This document shows positions 7,089 to 13,335 of a DNA stretch of 27,206 nucleotides, piece after piece. A program made the position numbers and the translations under genes. Source of the DNA: a virus; IMG/VR virus record IMGVR_UViG_3300042392_002058, positions 1-27,206 of that record. One strand, written 5' to 3'. A model generated the notes under the pieces. The model had not been told where the DNA came from and ran no database searches. It was given only the letters and a program-made list of their open reading frames with translations. Every line of letters starts with the position of its first letter. The first letter of the stretch is position 1.

Positions 7089-8003
7089 TTATTTATATTC
7101 TGGAAGTGTGAATTCTTTGAAAGAAAGCAATTTTCTACTAGAAATTATTTCAAAGAATGTCTTCGCCTCTTCAGAGTTTAACTTTTTATAGTCAAACTCT
7201 ACGGCAGAATATATTGGACGATAATGAAGTGTGCGTTCTTTAGCAACAAGGAGGAGTTGACCAGTCGTGACCATCTCAGCTTTCTTGATGTCTCCAGTTC
7301 GTATTGGATTCATAAACTTATCATCATTTGGTTTTTGAGACATAGCCTCAAGAAACTCATATGGGTCATTGATTGTATTATCACGAAGATAGTTGTTTAC
7401 TATTTCCCAACGAGTCTCAGAACTCTTACGAGCTGCTTGAAGATGAGGGTCAGTTGCCTTTGCACTATAACCAAGCATCTTTAAGTCGATGCCATGATTT
7501 GTACGGACACAATGATCTTCCTCCTGAGTTATCTCTTTAAGGTTGTAGATATACTTACGAGGATTTTCCGCTGTCGCTTCATCCTTTTTAACTGTAAATC
7601 CACCTTCAAGAAGATAGCACTTTTCAGGATTAAAGATGAATGTTGCGCCGGCAAGTTCTTTTTCAATTAGGAATTTTGCTGCTTCTTTAGGATCTTGCAA
7701 ACGAAGAGCATTACGAATCGCAAGGCCATCAGGAGAGACGATTGGAGTTTTCTTTTTATTTTTTGAAAGAACCTTTTCTCCTTCTTTCTCGTCGCTCTTT
7801 ACACTAAAAGATGCAGATATAATTGACAGACCATATTCATTTACACCTTCAGTCCATCGTGTAGTTTGATCATCAATAAAGAGGCGTTGAATGCCACCAC
7901 GGTTAGAATTAACAACTTTAATTGATGTTGGGTAATTGCGGTCTCTGTTTTTAGCGCCGACCCAACCATATTTCTTGATGTACTTGACTGCGACTACACA
8001 CAT
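7089..8003 (-). CDS. Ntn-hydrolase-like enzyme (N-terminal Cys)
   Basis: This 304-aa protein starts MCVVAVKY and then GWVGAKNRDRNYP. A Cys directly after the initiator Met followed by an NRD-type motif is typical of Ntn-hydrolases that use Cys as autocatalytically exposed nucleophile (acyltransferase/C45 peptidase, choloylglycine hydrolase and TANGO2/NRDE relatives). Other family-like segments are WTEGVNEYGLSIISASF, DPKEAAKFLIEKELAGATFIF, and HCVRTNHGI. These enzymes cleave linear amide bonds (peptides, N-acyl amino compounds, N-acyl lactones); the substrate here cannot be told. It is preceded by a late promoter, and its own 3' end contains the late box for hsp20. Confidence 0.75.
   Translation of the reverse strand: MCVVAVKYIKKYGWVGAKNRDRNYPTSIKVVNSNRGGIQRLFIDDQTTRWTEGVNEYGLSIISASFSVKSDEKEGEKVLSKNKKKTPIVSPDGLAIRNALRLQDPKEAAKFLIEKELAGATFIFNPEKCYLLEGGFTVKKDEATAENPRKYIYNLKEITQEEDHCVRTNHGIDLKMLGYSAKATDPHLQAARKSSETRWEIVNNYLRDNTINDPYEFLEAMSQKPNDDKFMNPIRTGDIKKAEMVTTGQLLLVAKERTLHYRPIYSAVEFDYKKLNSEEAKTFFEIISSRKLLSFKEFTLPEYK
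7090..7097 (-). promoter_or_regulatory. Late promoter box TATAAATA for hsp20
   Basis: A TATAAATA box on the minus strand overlaps the last codons of the Ntn-hydrolase gene. The predicted start at about 7084 gives an 85-base leader before the hsp20 ATG at 6999, much longer than the other late leaders. Confidence 0.55.
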
Positions 8004-8021
8004 ATATTTTTTATCTTATAC

Positions 8022-8029
8022 TATTTATA
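8022..8029 (-). promoter_or_regulatory. Late promoter box TATAAATA before the Ntn-hydrolase gene
   Basis: A perfect TATAAATA box on the minus strand, 12 bases after the preceding stop. The predicted start is about 8016, giving a 13-base, A/T-only-like leader before the ATG at 8003, nearly the same spacing as at the homing endonuclease. Confidence 0.7.
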
Positions 8030-8041
8030 AAAAATCATGCT

Positions 8042-8725
8042 TCACCGCGTAAGTTTTCGCAGACCGTTTATGAGTGCCACAACAAACTTGACGTGTGTTG
8101 GGCCAGGCCAAGGAAAGCTTAAACCTATAATTCCTGTTGCAAATAACATAAGCATGTGTGTGCCATCAGTGCCTCCAAACAGTGCGCCAAGCGAATATGA
8201 ACCTCCTATAGCACGAAGTATGTCAGAAAAATCAAAGTCATAGTCTGCATTTCCTGTAAAGGACATATTCAACCATATGTAGATTAACAGACCAGCTACA
8301 GCAAATCCACTTATGCGACGAAGTTTAGGATGATTTTGCAAAAAGGCATCCAGCTCATGGAGTGCTTCAGTCGTCCACTTTACAATCTTAGTCTGCGCAA
8401 TATATTCAGCAATCGCTTTTTGTAGGTCAGTATAGGCAGCGAATCCTGCTTTTATATACTTCCAAAGAGTGTTTAGATTAAATCTAATTGCATTAAAAAA
8501 TCTAAAGACTCGTGAATCTTTAAAGAGAGACACAATATCTTCAAGCTTTATTGATGCATAGTCAGCAAGTGACTTTATAAAGTCAAGTTTAGCCTTTACT
8601 CCAGAAGACAGTGTATCTAAGATGCCTTCGGTTAAATGACGTCCTGATTCAATTATATGCAGGGCAACATAATAGTCATGCTGCTCTTGAAGACACTCTT
8701 CACTATATTCTAGATAGCTTTTCAT
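8042..8725 (-). CDS. Putative integral membrane protein, unknown function
   Basis: This 227-aa protein has an amphipathic, helical N-terminal 150 residues (LDTLSSGVKAKLDFIKSLAD, WKYIKAGFAAYTDLQKAIAE) and a hydrophobic C-terminal third with about two to three membrane segments (FAVAGLLIYIWLNMSF near 160-175; GTHMLMLFATGIIGLSFPWP near 191-210). It begins with MKSYLEYSEECLQEQHDYY, before any hydrophobic segment, so there is no signal peptide. The start follows the regA stop with a two-base gap and has a modest AAGGG Shine-Dalgarno. I do not recognise a family. Confidence 0.75.
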   Translation of the reverse strand: MKSYLEYSEECLQEQHDYYVALHIIESGRHLTEGILDTLSSGVKAKLDFIKSLADYASIKLEDIVSLFKDSRVFRFFNAIRFNLNTLWKYIKAGFAAYTDLQKAIAEYIAQTKIVKWTTEALHELDAFLQNHPKLRRISGFAVAGLLIYIWLNMSFTGNADYDFDFSDILRAIGGSYSLGALFGGTDGTHMLMLFATGIIGLSFPWPGPTHVKFVVALINGLRKLTR

Positions 8726-8727
8726 GC

Positions 8728-9165
8728 TTAGCCCTTTTTCTTCACGTTGCCTATACTATATTTAGAACGTAAATCCCAATCGGCTTTATCTCGATGAGAG
8801 ATGATTTTAATCTGCTTTAGTGAAGTAGTACCATTGATAGAGGCACGATCGACGATAGAGAGCAGATTCCAATCTGAAAGCAAGAGCGCTATGGTATTAC
8901 GACGACATTGATCTTCATACATAAAAGTAGAAGGTTTGCCGTCGAGCATAAAGAGTTCTTTAAAGTGAACTATAAAATAGCGACCTTGTTTGTGAAGAAT
9001 ATGACAACTTTGAAAGAGAACGTTAGTCTCACGCTTTGATGAGACACCAATACGAGAAAGAGTTTCTTTAATCTTTAAAAAATCATCAGGGTCATGCAAA
9101 TACACCTCAAGCATTTGAGATGGTGACCATTCAACAATATCTGTGGGGAGGTAAGATTTATTCAT
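8728..9165 (-). CDS. regA: RegA translational repressor
   Basis: RegA binds the start regions of many early T4 mRNAs, including the clamp-loader messages, and represses translation. The body aligns by eye with T4 RegA: LHDPDDFLKIKETLSRIGVSS, LFQSCHILHKQGRYFIVHFKE, DQCRRNTIALLLSDWNLLSIV and the C-terminal WDLRSKYSIGNV. The ATG at 9165 gives 145 aa, about 17 more N-terminal residues than T4; a second ATG at 9114 (MLEVYLHDP) matches the T4 start exactly. I keep the first because the late promoter lies 16 bases upstream of it. Its stop lies two bases before the next gene. Confidence 0.92.
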   Translation of the reverse strand: MNKSYLPTDIVEWSPSQMLEVYLHDPDDFLKIKETLSRIGVSSKRETNVLFQSCHILHKQGRYFIVHFKELFMLDGKPSTFMYEDQCRRNTIALLLSDWNLLSIVDRASINGTTSLKQIKIISHRDKADWDLRSKYSIGNVKKKG

Positions 9166-9180
9166 AATAACGATATACTA

Positions 9181-9188
9181 TATTTATA
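9181..9188 (-). promoter_or_regulatory. Late promoter box TATAAATA before regA
   Basis: A perfect TATAAATA box on the minus strand in the short gap after the 75-aa gene. The predicted start is about 9175, leaving a 10-base leader without Shine-Dalgarno before the ATG at 9165. Confidence 0.6.
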
Positions 9189-9207
9189 ATATATCGAGTT
9201 TTATGAA

Positions 9208-9435
9208 TTATCGACCTTTTCTACTTTGTCGTGCTGCTTTGTTTTTTGCTCGGCGCTTTTCAACTCGCTTAGGAGACAGGTTCTTTTTGCCAGTACGAGT
9301 TCTCCATCCGCCTTGCATCATGCGACGCAAAAATTTAGTTGGGTCAATTGACAACTTTTGACCTTCATCAAGTGTGACCTCTTCTAAGATCTCTGCTTCA
9401 ACGATTTTTTGATTTTCCTGTTCCTCCGACATCAT
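9208..9435 (-). CDS. Small basic hypothetical protein
   Basis: This 75-aa protein lies between gp62 and regA, where T4 has no gene. The N-terminal third is acidic (EEQENQKIVEAEILEEV), and the C-terminal half is strongly basic (RRMMQGGWRTRTGKKNLSPKR, then KRRAKNKAARQSRKGR), suggesting nucleic acid binding. Two ATGs in tandem (9435 and 9432) are possible starts. It overlaps gp62 by 38 bases in another frame, which supports coupled expression. Its function is not recognised. Confidence 0.7.
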   Translation of the reverse strand: MMSEEQENQKIVEAEILEEVTLDEGQKLSIDPTKFLRRMMQGGWRTRTGKKNLSPKRVEKRRAKNKAARQSRKGR

Positions 9436-9856
9436 GTTTTTGTTTTAGTTTTTCTAGTTGTGTTTGTGTGAATAGCGGTAGCAATTGACGAGCTTTTTCA
9501 GCGCTGCATTCATATTCAGACATAATGTTTTTAATGTCTGCGCCATCGTCTGCTTTTTTAGACCATTTGCTAAAGCGCTTGCGTGGACGAATCGCGCCTC
9601 GTAAAAAATCATATTGCATCTTTGCTGGCAAACTTGCATGCATATTCATCTCATTTGCAAACAAGACAGTATCATTAAAATACGACAGTCCACGATTGAC
9701 CATAAATGGCACATACTGACGATCAGCACGTGATGGATCAGGCAACGAGTCACTGACATCAGCAGTGCAACCTTGCATCAGATTTTTACCGCTTTGACCT
9801 TCGTTGATCGAATTGATAAAGTCAAAAGGTGACAGCTTTTTTAGTTCTTGTTCCAT
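9398..9856 (-). CDS. 62: Clamp loader small subunit gp62
   Basis: gp62 is the non-ATPase subunit of the T4 clamp loader. The 152-aa protein is shorter than T4 gp62 (187 aa) but has the family signature YVPFMVNRGLSYFNDTVLFA, NEMNMHASLPAKMQYDFL and RGAIRPRKRFSKWSK. The ATG lies inside the last codons of gp44 (16-base overlap), a sign of translational coupling that in T4 sets the gp44:gp62 ratio. The C-terminal tail is basic. It overlaps the next gene by 38 bases. Confidence 0.9.
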   Translation of the reverse strand: MEQELKKLSPFDFINSINEGQSGKNLMQGCTADVSDSLPDPSRADRQYVPFMVNRGLSYFNDTVLFANEMNMHASLPAKMQYDFLRGAIRPRKRFSKWSKKADDGADIKNIMSEYECSAEKARQLLPLFTQTQLEKLKQKHDVGGTGKSKNR

Positions 9857-10794
9857 TCAACGCTGCTCATAAGTTCAGTTAAACATGCAACCATATTGAT
9901 TTCTTTGTCAGCAACAAACGCTGCTTTATAGCTATAGTCTGCAAGTATAAGCACTGCTGCAGGAATACTCGATGGACTTGCATAGTCATAGAGATTGTCA
10001 TAGATTTTTCTAAAGACTACGCTGCTGTCTAAGCTGCTATTATTGACAACCCAGTTTCTCATCGATTTAAAGTCTTTTGACTTTAGATGAGTTGCAAGTT
10101 CAGCGATGTTCTGATCACTCATGCCAACCAAGATAGCAGTAGGAATTTCTCCGCTCGTACTGTATCGTTGACACTCGTTGATTACTCGTCTCCAGTCAGG
10201 AGCATAACGAATAATCAATTCTGCAATTGTCTTGTCAGTATACTTGATGCCTTCAGTCTTGAGAATAAAGGTCAAGCGTTTCATAAAATCTCCAGCGAGT
10301 GCAGCAAGAGATTTTTTAGTGGTGTTAAATTCGATTACTGAACAACGTGAATGCAGCGGTTCAATGATTCGATTTTTAAAATTACAAGTCAGGATAAATC
10401 TACAATTAGCACTAAACTCTTCGATAAACCCGCGAAGTGCAGGCATCGTTGATTGTGGGTTTAGATAGTCAGCCTCATCGAGAATGACTACTTTATAACC
10501 ACCCGAGAGTGAAACTGTAGACGCAAACTGCTTGATCTTATTTCTTAATACATCAATACCGCTTTCTTCAGAACCGTTAATGAGTATATAGTCAAGGCTC
10601 AACATGTTGCAAAGAGCTTTTGCAACCGTAGTTTTACCAAGTCCGGCCGTTCCAGCAAGAAGCAAGTTTGGTAGTTGACCTCCTTGTACGAGGTCATTAA
10701 ACGTACGCTTTAGTTCCGCTGGAAGAATACACTCATCAATCGTCTGAGGACGATACTTTTCACACCATATCGGTTCAAGTTCACTATTATTCAT
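9841..10794 (-). CDS. 44: Clamp loader large subunit gp44
   Basis: gp44 is the AAA+ ATPase of the T4 clamp loader, working with gp62 to load gp45. The 317-aa length matches T4 (319 aa). The sequence shows MNNSELEPIWCEKYRPQTID at the start (the RFC-type W.EKYRP motif), Walker A GTAGLGKT at 48-55, Walker B VVILDEADYL, and the SRC motif HSRCSVIEF. The start ATG overlaps the endonuclease stop, so translation is probably coupled to it, and its own promoter appears to lie beyond the inserted endonuclease. Its 3' end overlaps the gp62 start. Confidence 0.95.
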   Translation of the reverse strand: MNNSELEPIWCEKYRPQTIDECILPAELKRTFNDLVQGGQLPNLLLAGTAGLGKTTVAKALCNMLSLDYILINGSEESGIDVLRNKIKQFASTVSLSGGYKVVILDEADYLNPQSTMPALRGFIEEFSANCRFILTCNFKNRIIEPLHSRCSVIEFNTTKKSLAALAGDFMKRLTFILKTEGIKYTDKTIAELIIRYAPDWRRVINECQRYSTSGEIPTAILVGMSDQNIAELATHLKSKDFKSMRNWVVNNSSLDSSVVFRKIYDNLYDYASPSSIPAAVLILADYSYKAAFVADKEINMVACLTELMSSVEWNKN

Positions 10795-11432
10795 AATATT
10801 TTTCCATGTTTTTTAAGAAATTTTGAAGAATGTCCAGTATCATTAACTGCTTCAGATAAACTATTGTAAATTTTACCATTAAATTCAATTGATATAGCAT
10901 TTTTTGGTAATTTACCAAACATGCCATTATTTTCTCCTTTAATTAAAGATGAACGTATTATTCGTTCTTCATTGGTTAAAGATTCCCAATATTCAAGTCT
11001 TTTTTCAGATTGCTTTGCTTTAGTTTCTTCTGAATGATTTTTATCTTTCATGCCATATGATGCATACACATAAGATGGTCGATTTTTATGTACTAAATTT
11101 ATAGCATTTTGCCATGATTCGTATTTACTCATATCACCACCAGTTTCCCCTAAAGTAGAATTATAACCGCTATTACATGTATCATATTCTTTAATATATT
11201 TTATTTCTAATAATTTAGCAGTCTCAATGTCACCAATATTAGTTTCTAATATATCAAATTGAAATTTATCAACACCATATTTATACATTGATTGATAAAG
11301 GCGTTTACATGATCCCGTTCCACGCTTTCCATAAAAACAATGGTTTTTAAATCTAGTAAAAGGATCTTTAGTATATCCTATGTATTGTTTACCATTTACA
11401 GTATTAGTTATAATGTATATCGAATAATTCAT
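10791..11432 (-). CDS. GIY-YIG homing endonuclease
   Basis: This 213-aa protein is a free-standing GIY-YIG endonuclease. The catalytic domain has SIYIITN at 4-10 and KQYIGYT at 15-21, Arg27 in the PFTRFKNH segment, Glu76 in AKLLEIKYIKEYDT and Asn in GYNSTLGE. The C-terminal part contains NUMOD-type DNA-binding modules (HSEETKAKQSEKR, ENNGMFGK, and IEFNGKIYNSLSEAVNDTGHS). The gene is much more AT-rich than its neighbours, a sign of recent transfer. It lies between dsbA and gp44, its TGA overlapping the gp44 start (ATGA). A hairpin and late promoter cover its start, reminiscent of T4 I-TevI control. Confidence 0.93.
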   Translation of the reverse strand: MNYSIYIITNTVNGKQYIGYTKDPFTRFKNHCFYGKRGTGSCKRLYQSMYKYGVDKFQFDILETNIGDIETAKLLEIKYIKEYDTCNSGYNSTLGETGGDMSKYESWQNAINLVHKNRPSYVYASYGMKDKNHSEETKAKQSEKRLEYWESLTNEERIIRSSLIKGENNGMFGKLPKNAISIEFNGKIYNSLSEAVNDTGHSSKFLKKHGKIL

Positions 11433-11473
11433 TTATATCGTTCTATAACGATATTTATATAAATGAATTATTC
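11422..11473. repeat. Large hairpin over the homing endonuclease start, with late promoter
   Basis: The arms 11422-11442 and 11447-11473 are inverted copies around a four-base loop; the second arm has six extra bases that bulge. On the minus strand the 5' arm contains a TATAAATA box (11459-11452) and the 3' arm contains the endonuclease ATG (11432). With T4 late-promoter geometry, the late transcript starts at about 11446, the first loop base, and so lacks the 5' arm. Confidence 0.8.
11452..11459 (-). promoter_or_regulatory. Late promoter box TATAAATA for the homing endonuclease
   Basis: A perfect TATAAATA box sits within the 5' arm of the hairpin. The predicted start at about 11446 gives a 14-base leader (starting AUAGAACG) before the ATG at 11432. 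Transcripts from upstream would include the full hairpin; late transcripts would not. Confidence 0.65.
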
Positions 11474-11483
11474 ATGAGTCTAT

Positions 11484-11510
11484 ATTATACCAAAGTGATT
11501 TGTTTGTAAA
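11484..11510 (-). promoter_or_regulatory. Sigma-70-like promoter in the dsbA 3' end
   Basis: On the minus strand TTTACA (11510-11505), a short 15-bp spacer, and TATAAT (11489-11484), which includes the dsbA stop codon. Eight bases later comes an ATG (11475) opening a six-codon reading frame MNNSFI. The -10 to ATG distance equals that of the gp43 and primase-gene promoters, and MNNS is also the N-terminus of gp44. Probably the former gp44 promoter. Confidence 0.5.
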
Positions 11511-11739
11511 CATTTTTAATCTCCGCAGTTTCATTTTCAAATTGTGCTGCGTTCTTTTTATGGTATAATTTTGCGACTTTTCGGATGAGTGGTTTTGGCA
11601 TATCAAATGCATCGGCGGCTGCGTCAATAATATTCTTAATTTGATCTCGGCAATCATCCATCTTACCAAGTTCGTGGCTAATTTCTTGAACTGCGTCGAG
11701 CAATTCTTTTTTAGTTTTAGGGTCAGTCAAGTCAATCAT
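11485..11739 (-). CDS. dsbA: DsbA-like double-stranded DNA-binding protein
   Basis: The 84-aa protein matches the T4 DsbA family (89 aa), a small dsDNA-binding protein implicated in late-promoter regulation. Diagnostic segments are LDAVQEISHELGKMDDCRDQ, IKNIIDAAADAFDMPKPLIRK and VAKLYHKKNAAQFENE. The start lies in a TATATTATG context 10 bases after the preceding stop. Its stop codon TAA is part of a TATAAT hexamer, so a promoter for the downstream gene is embedded in its 3' end. Confidence 0.8.
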   Translation of the reverse strand: MIDLTDPKTKKELLDAVQEISHELGKMDDCRDQIKNIIDAAADAFDMPKPLIRKVAKLYHKKNAAQFENETAEIKNVYKQITLV

Positions 11740-11748
11740 AATATAGTT

Positions 11749-11982
11749 TTATTTTTCACCAAAATAATGGGCATAAGCAATAAATCCTGCGAGTGCCCAA
11801 AATGCTGTAGAATAAAGAAAGGTCATGATGGGACTGTTAGCACGTCGCTTTGATGCGGCGACACCCGCCATACCACCTTTTGGATTCATATATTGAAGCC
11901 ACAATAAAATACGACCAGGAAATGCATATATTTCATATAATGCACTGCTGCTAACAGTCCCATCAAGCCTATCTTTAGCCAT
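11749..11982 (-). CDS. Small putative membrane protein with internal inverted repeat
   Basis: This is a 77-aa protein from the ATG at 11982, chosen because it follows the preceding stop without overlap; longer versions would overlap the previous gene. A C-terminal hydrophobic segment (about residues 50-73, PIMTFLYSTAFWALAGFIAYAH) predicts one membrane span, preceded by a basic patch (ASKRRAN) consistent with the positive-inside rule. Its DNA contains a perfect 17-base inverted repeat. The function is unknown; a small membrane protein might act in superinfection exclusion or lysis timing, which is speculation. Confidence 0.65.
   Translation of the reverse strand: MAKDRLDGTVSSSALYEIYAFPGRILLWLQYMNPKGGMAGVAASKRRANSPIMTFLYSTAFWALAGFIAYAHYFGEK
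11826..11965. repeat. 17-bp perfect inverted repeat inside a coding region
   Basis: TGATGGGACTGTTAGCA at 11826-11842 is the exact reverse complement of 11949-11965, with 106 bases between the arms. Both arms lie in the coding sequence of the 77-aa membrane protein, encoding its N-terminal LDGTVSSS region and its ANSPIM region. Confidence 0.85.
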
Positions 11983-11986
11983 ACAA

Positions 11987-12256
11987 TTATTCAGCAGATT
12001 CTTCGTCTTGGACAAATTCAAACTGTGTTTGTCCATCATTAGCTACTTCTTCTGAAGTGTTTGCAGTTTCTGCACCTTGTTCTTCAGACTTAGGAAGAAA
12101 TGCTACAATCTTCTCATACAGTTCGCCAACGATTTTCAAATCACTTGCTTCAAATGCGCCACGACGGGAAACAATGTTAATAATATTACCCATCAAAGCG
12201 ATGTCTGCTAGTGTCAATTGCGGCTCAGTTACTTCTTGTTGTTGTTCGTTTTCCAT
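11987..12256 (-). CDS. Conserved-type acidic hypothetical protein
   Basis: This 89-aa protein has an ordered centre (LTLADIALMGNIINIVSRRGA, FEASDLKIVGELYEKIVAFL) between a Glu/Gln-rich N-terminus and an acidic C-terminal tail (EFVQDEESAE). Small acidic proteins with this central pattern occur in other marine T4-like phages, but no function is known to me. It starts in a CATTATG context, follows a late promoter, and ends five bases before the next gene starts. Confidence 0.75.
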   Translation of the reverse strand: MENEQQQEVTEPQLTLADIALMGNIINIVSRRGAFEASDLKIVGELYEKIVAFLPKSEEQGAETANTSEEVANDGQTQFEFVQDEESAE

Positions 12257-12301
12257 AATGTATATACTTTATTTTAACGAATGTCACCTGACATTCAGTT
12301 T

Positions 12302-12309
12302 TATTTATA
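12302..12309 (-). promoter_or_regulatory. Late promoter box TATAAATA before the 89-aa gene
   Basis: A perfect T4-type TATAAATA box on the minus strand lies directly after the gp45 stop codon. The predicted start is about 12296, 40 bases before the ATG at 12256. It would allow the genes downstream of gp45 to be transcribed late. Confidence 0.65.
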
Positions 12310-12313
12310 TTGA

Positions 12314-12988
12314 TTAGTTGTTAAATGTGGATGTATTTTCAAGTGCGATATAATATTGCACATCTTGACCAGTGTGTTTCCAATGACTGATTAGTTTTGA
12401 AGAGATGTTTACTGCATAGTCTCCTTGAAGAAGCTTAAGATTTGCAATTAAAAACTGCAAATCAAAAGATCCCTTTTGAGCATTGTCTTCGTCTAATGTC
12501 ACTGAAAATGTATTTGCTGCACTATTTTTAGGATCAACAACTGAAAGTGTGACGACACCATCATTTCCACGAATAGACATAATTGTGTGTCCAAGTACTC
12601 CAGCAGCTTTGCGAACTTGTGCCAAGATGTCAGAAGAGATGCTCACAGACAAGTCTGCATTTGGCATATTGATTTTATTCTTAGGACTTGTGAGAATACT
12701 CTCATCAGCAAATCTATAGGTAGCCTTTGTCTTTCCAGACTTAAAGACAACGCTGTCAGTTGAAAATTCAAGTTCAGGATCTTGCATCAATGAAAGCATA
12801 CTAATAAATTCATTGAGATCGTAAATTCCAAATCCAGCTTGGAAAGATTCTGAAATGCCAGCAATTGCCATAATATTTTTTGCTGCAGAAATTGTCGAAA
12901 GAGGTTCTCCGGCCTTTACGACAAGGTTGGAGTTGATACCTGAAAAATTCTTTAAGATGTCAATTGTTTGTGTTGATAATTTAGTCAT
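12314..12988 (-). CDS. 45: DNA polymerase sliding clamp gp45
   Basis: gp45 is the trimeric sliding clamp that tethers gp43 to DNA and, in T4, also activates late transcription through gp55/gp33. The 224-aa length matches T4 (228 aa). The N-terminal MTKLSTQTIDILKNFSGINS and the segments FGIYDLNEFISMLSL and FADESIL are family hallmarks, and the N-terminus fixes the start at 12988. It is the first of the replisome genes in transcription order (45, 44, 62, regA, 43), as in T4, but small genes and an endonuclease separate it from gp44. Confidence 0.94.
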   Translation of the reverse strand: MTKLSTQTIDILKNFSGINSNLVVKAGEPLSTISAAKNIMAIAGISESFQAGFGIYDLNEFISMLSLMQDPELEFSTDSVVFKSGKTKATYRFADESILTSPKNKINMPNADLSVSISSDILAQVRKAAGVLGHTIMSIRGNDGVVTLSVVDPKNSAANTFSVTLDEDNAQKGSFDLQFLIANLKLLQGDYAVNISSKLISHWKHTGQDVQYYIALENTSTFNN

Positions 12989-12994
12989 ATTGAA

Positions 12995-13022
12995 ATTATA
13001 TATTGAAAAATGTCTTTGTAAA
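12995..13022 (-). promoter_or_regulatory. Early sigma-70 promoter for gp45
   Basis: On the minus strand TTTACA (13022-13017), 16-bp spacer, TATAAT (13000-12995), then TTCAAT and the gp45 ATG. The predicted transcription start falls on the start codon, so the message should be leaderless. Confidence 0.75.
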
Positions 13023-13027
13023 TAAAA

Positions 13028-13324
13028 TTATTTCACGAAATCAAGTTCATAATAAAACATCATGCAACATACTGCATGCGCAGCGTGTGGCAATCCGCTT
13101 TCTTGATCGTGGGTCTCTCCTCGTTGAAGTGCCCACATATGTCGTTGGGCTGCAGCAAAATAACGATTTTTGCCGTCTTCTAACGCTCTCCAATTTTCTC
13201 GTGAATATTTGCATGCACCGTATGTAAGTGCCTTTACAACTTCATCAAGAGCATATGGAGGCAACAGACTATAGTCTGGTTTTTCTGAATCGTATTTGAT
13301 TCCTATTGTTTTTTCTTTTGGCAT
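13028..13324 (-). CDS. Putative dATP/dGTP diphosphohydrolase (N-terminal-domain family)
   Basis: The 98-aa protein matches the small all-alpha family annotated as dATP/dGTP diphosphohydrolase N-terminal domain (formerly a DUF): KYDSEKPDYSLLPPYALDEV, VKALTYGACKYSRENWRAL, YFAAAQRHMWALQRGETHD and SGLPHAAHAVCCMMFYYEL. Such proteins are MazG-like in fold and are expected to hydrolyse nucleoside triphosphates to monophosphates, changing the nucleotide pool during infection. The ATG at 13324 is chosen because the longer frame starts with TTG within the upstream hairpin. There is no clear Shine-Dalgarno. A second MazG-like enzyme is encoded at 3449-3937. Confidence 0.75.
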   Translation of the reverse strand: MPKEKTIGIKYDSEKPDYSLLPPYALDEVVKALTYGACKYSRENWRALEDGKNRYFAAAQRHMWALQRGETHDQESGLPHAAHAVCCMMFYYELDFVK

Positions 13325-13335
13325 CTTATGAGAAG

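Noticed and set aside
11278-11285. TATAAATA box on the minus strand inside the homing endonuclease gene
   Set aside because: Internal to a very AT-rich gene, far from a start codon; likely chance.
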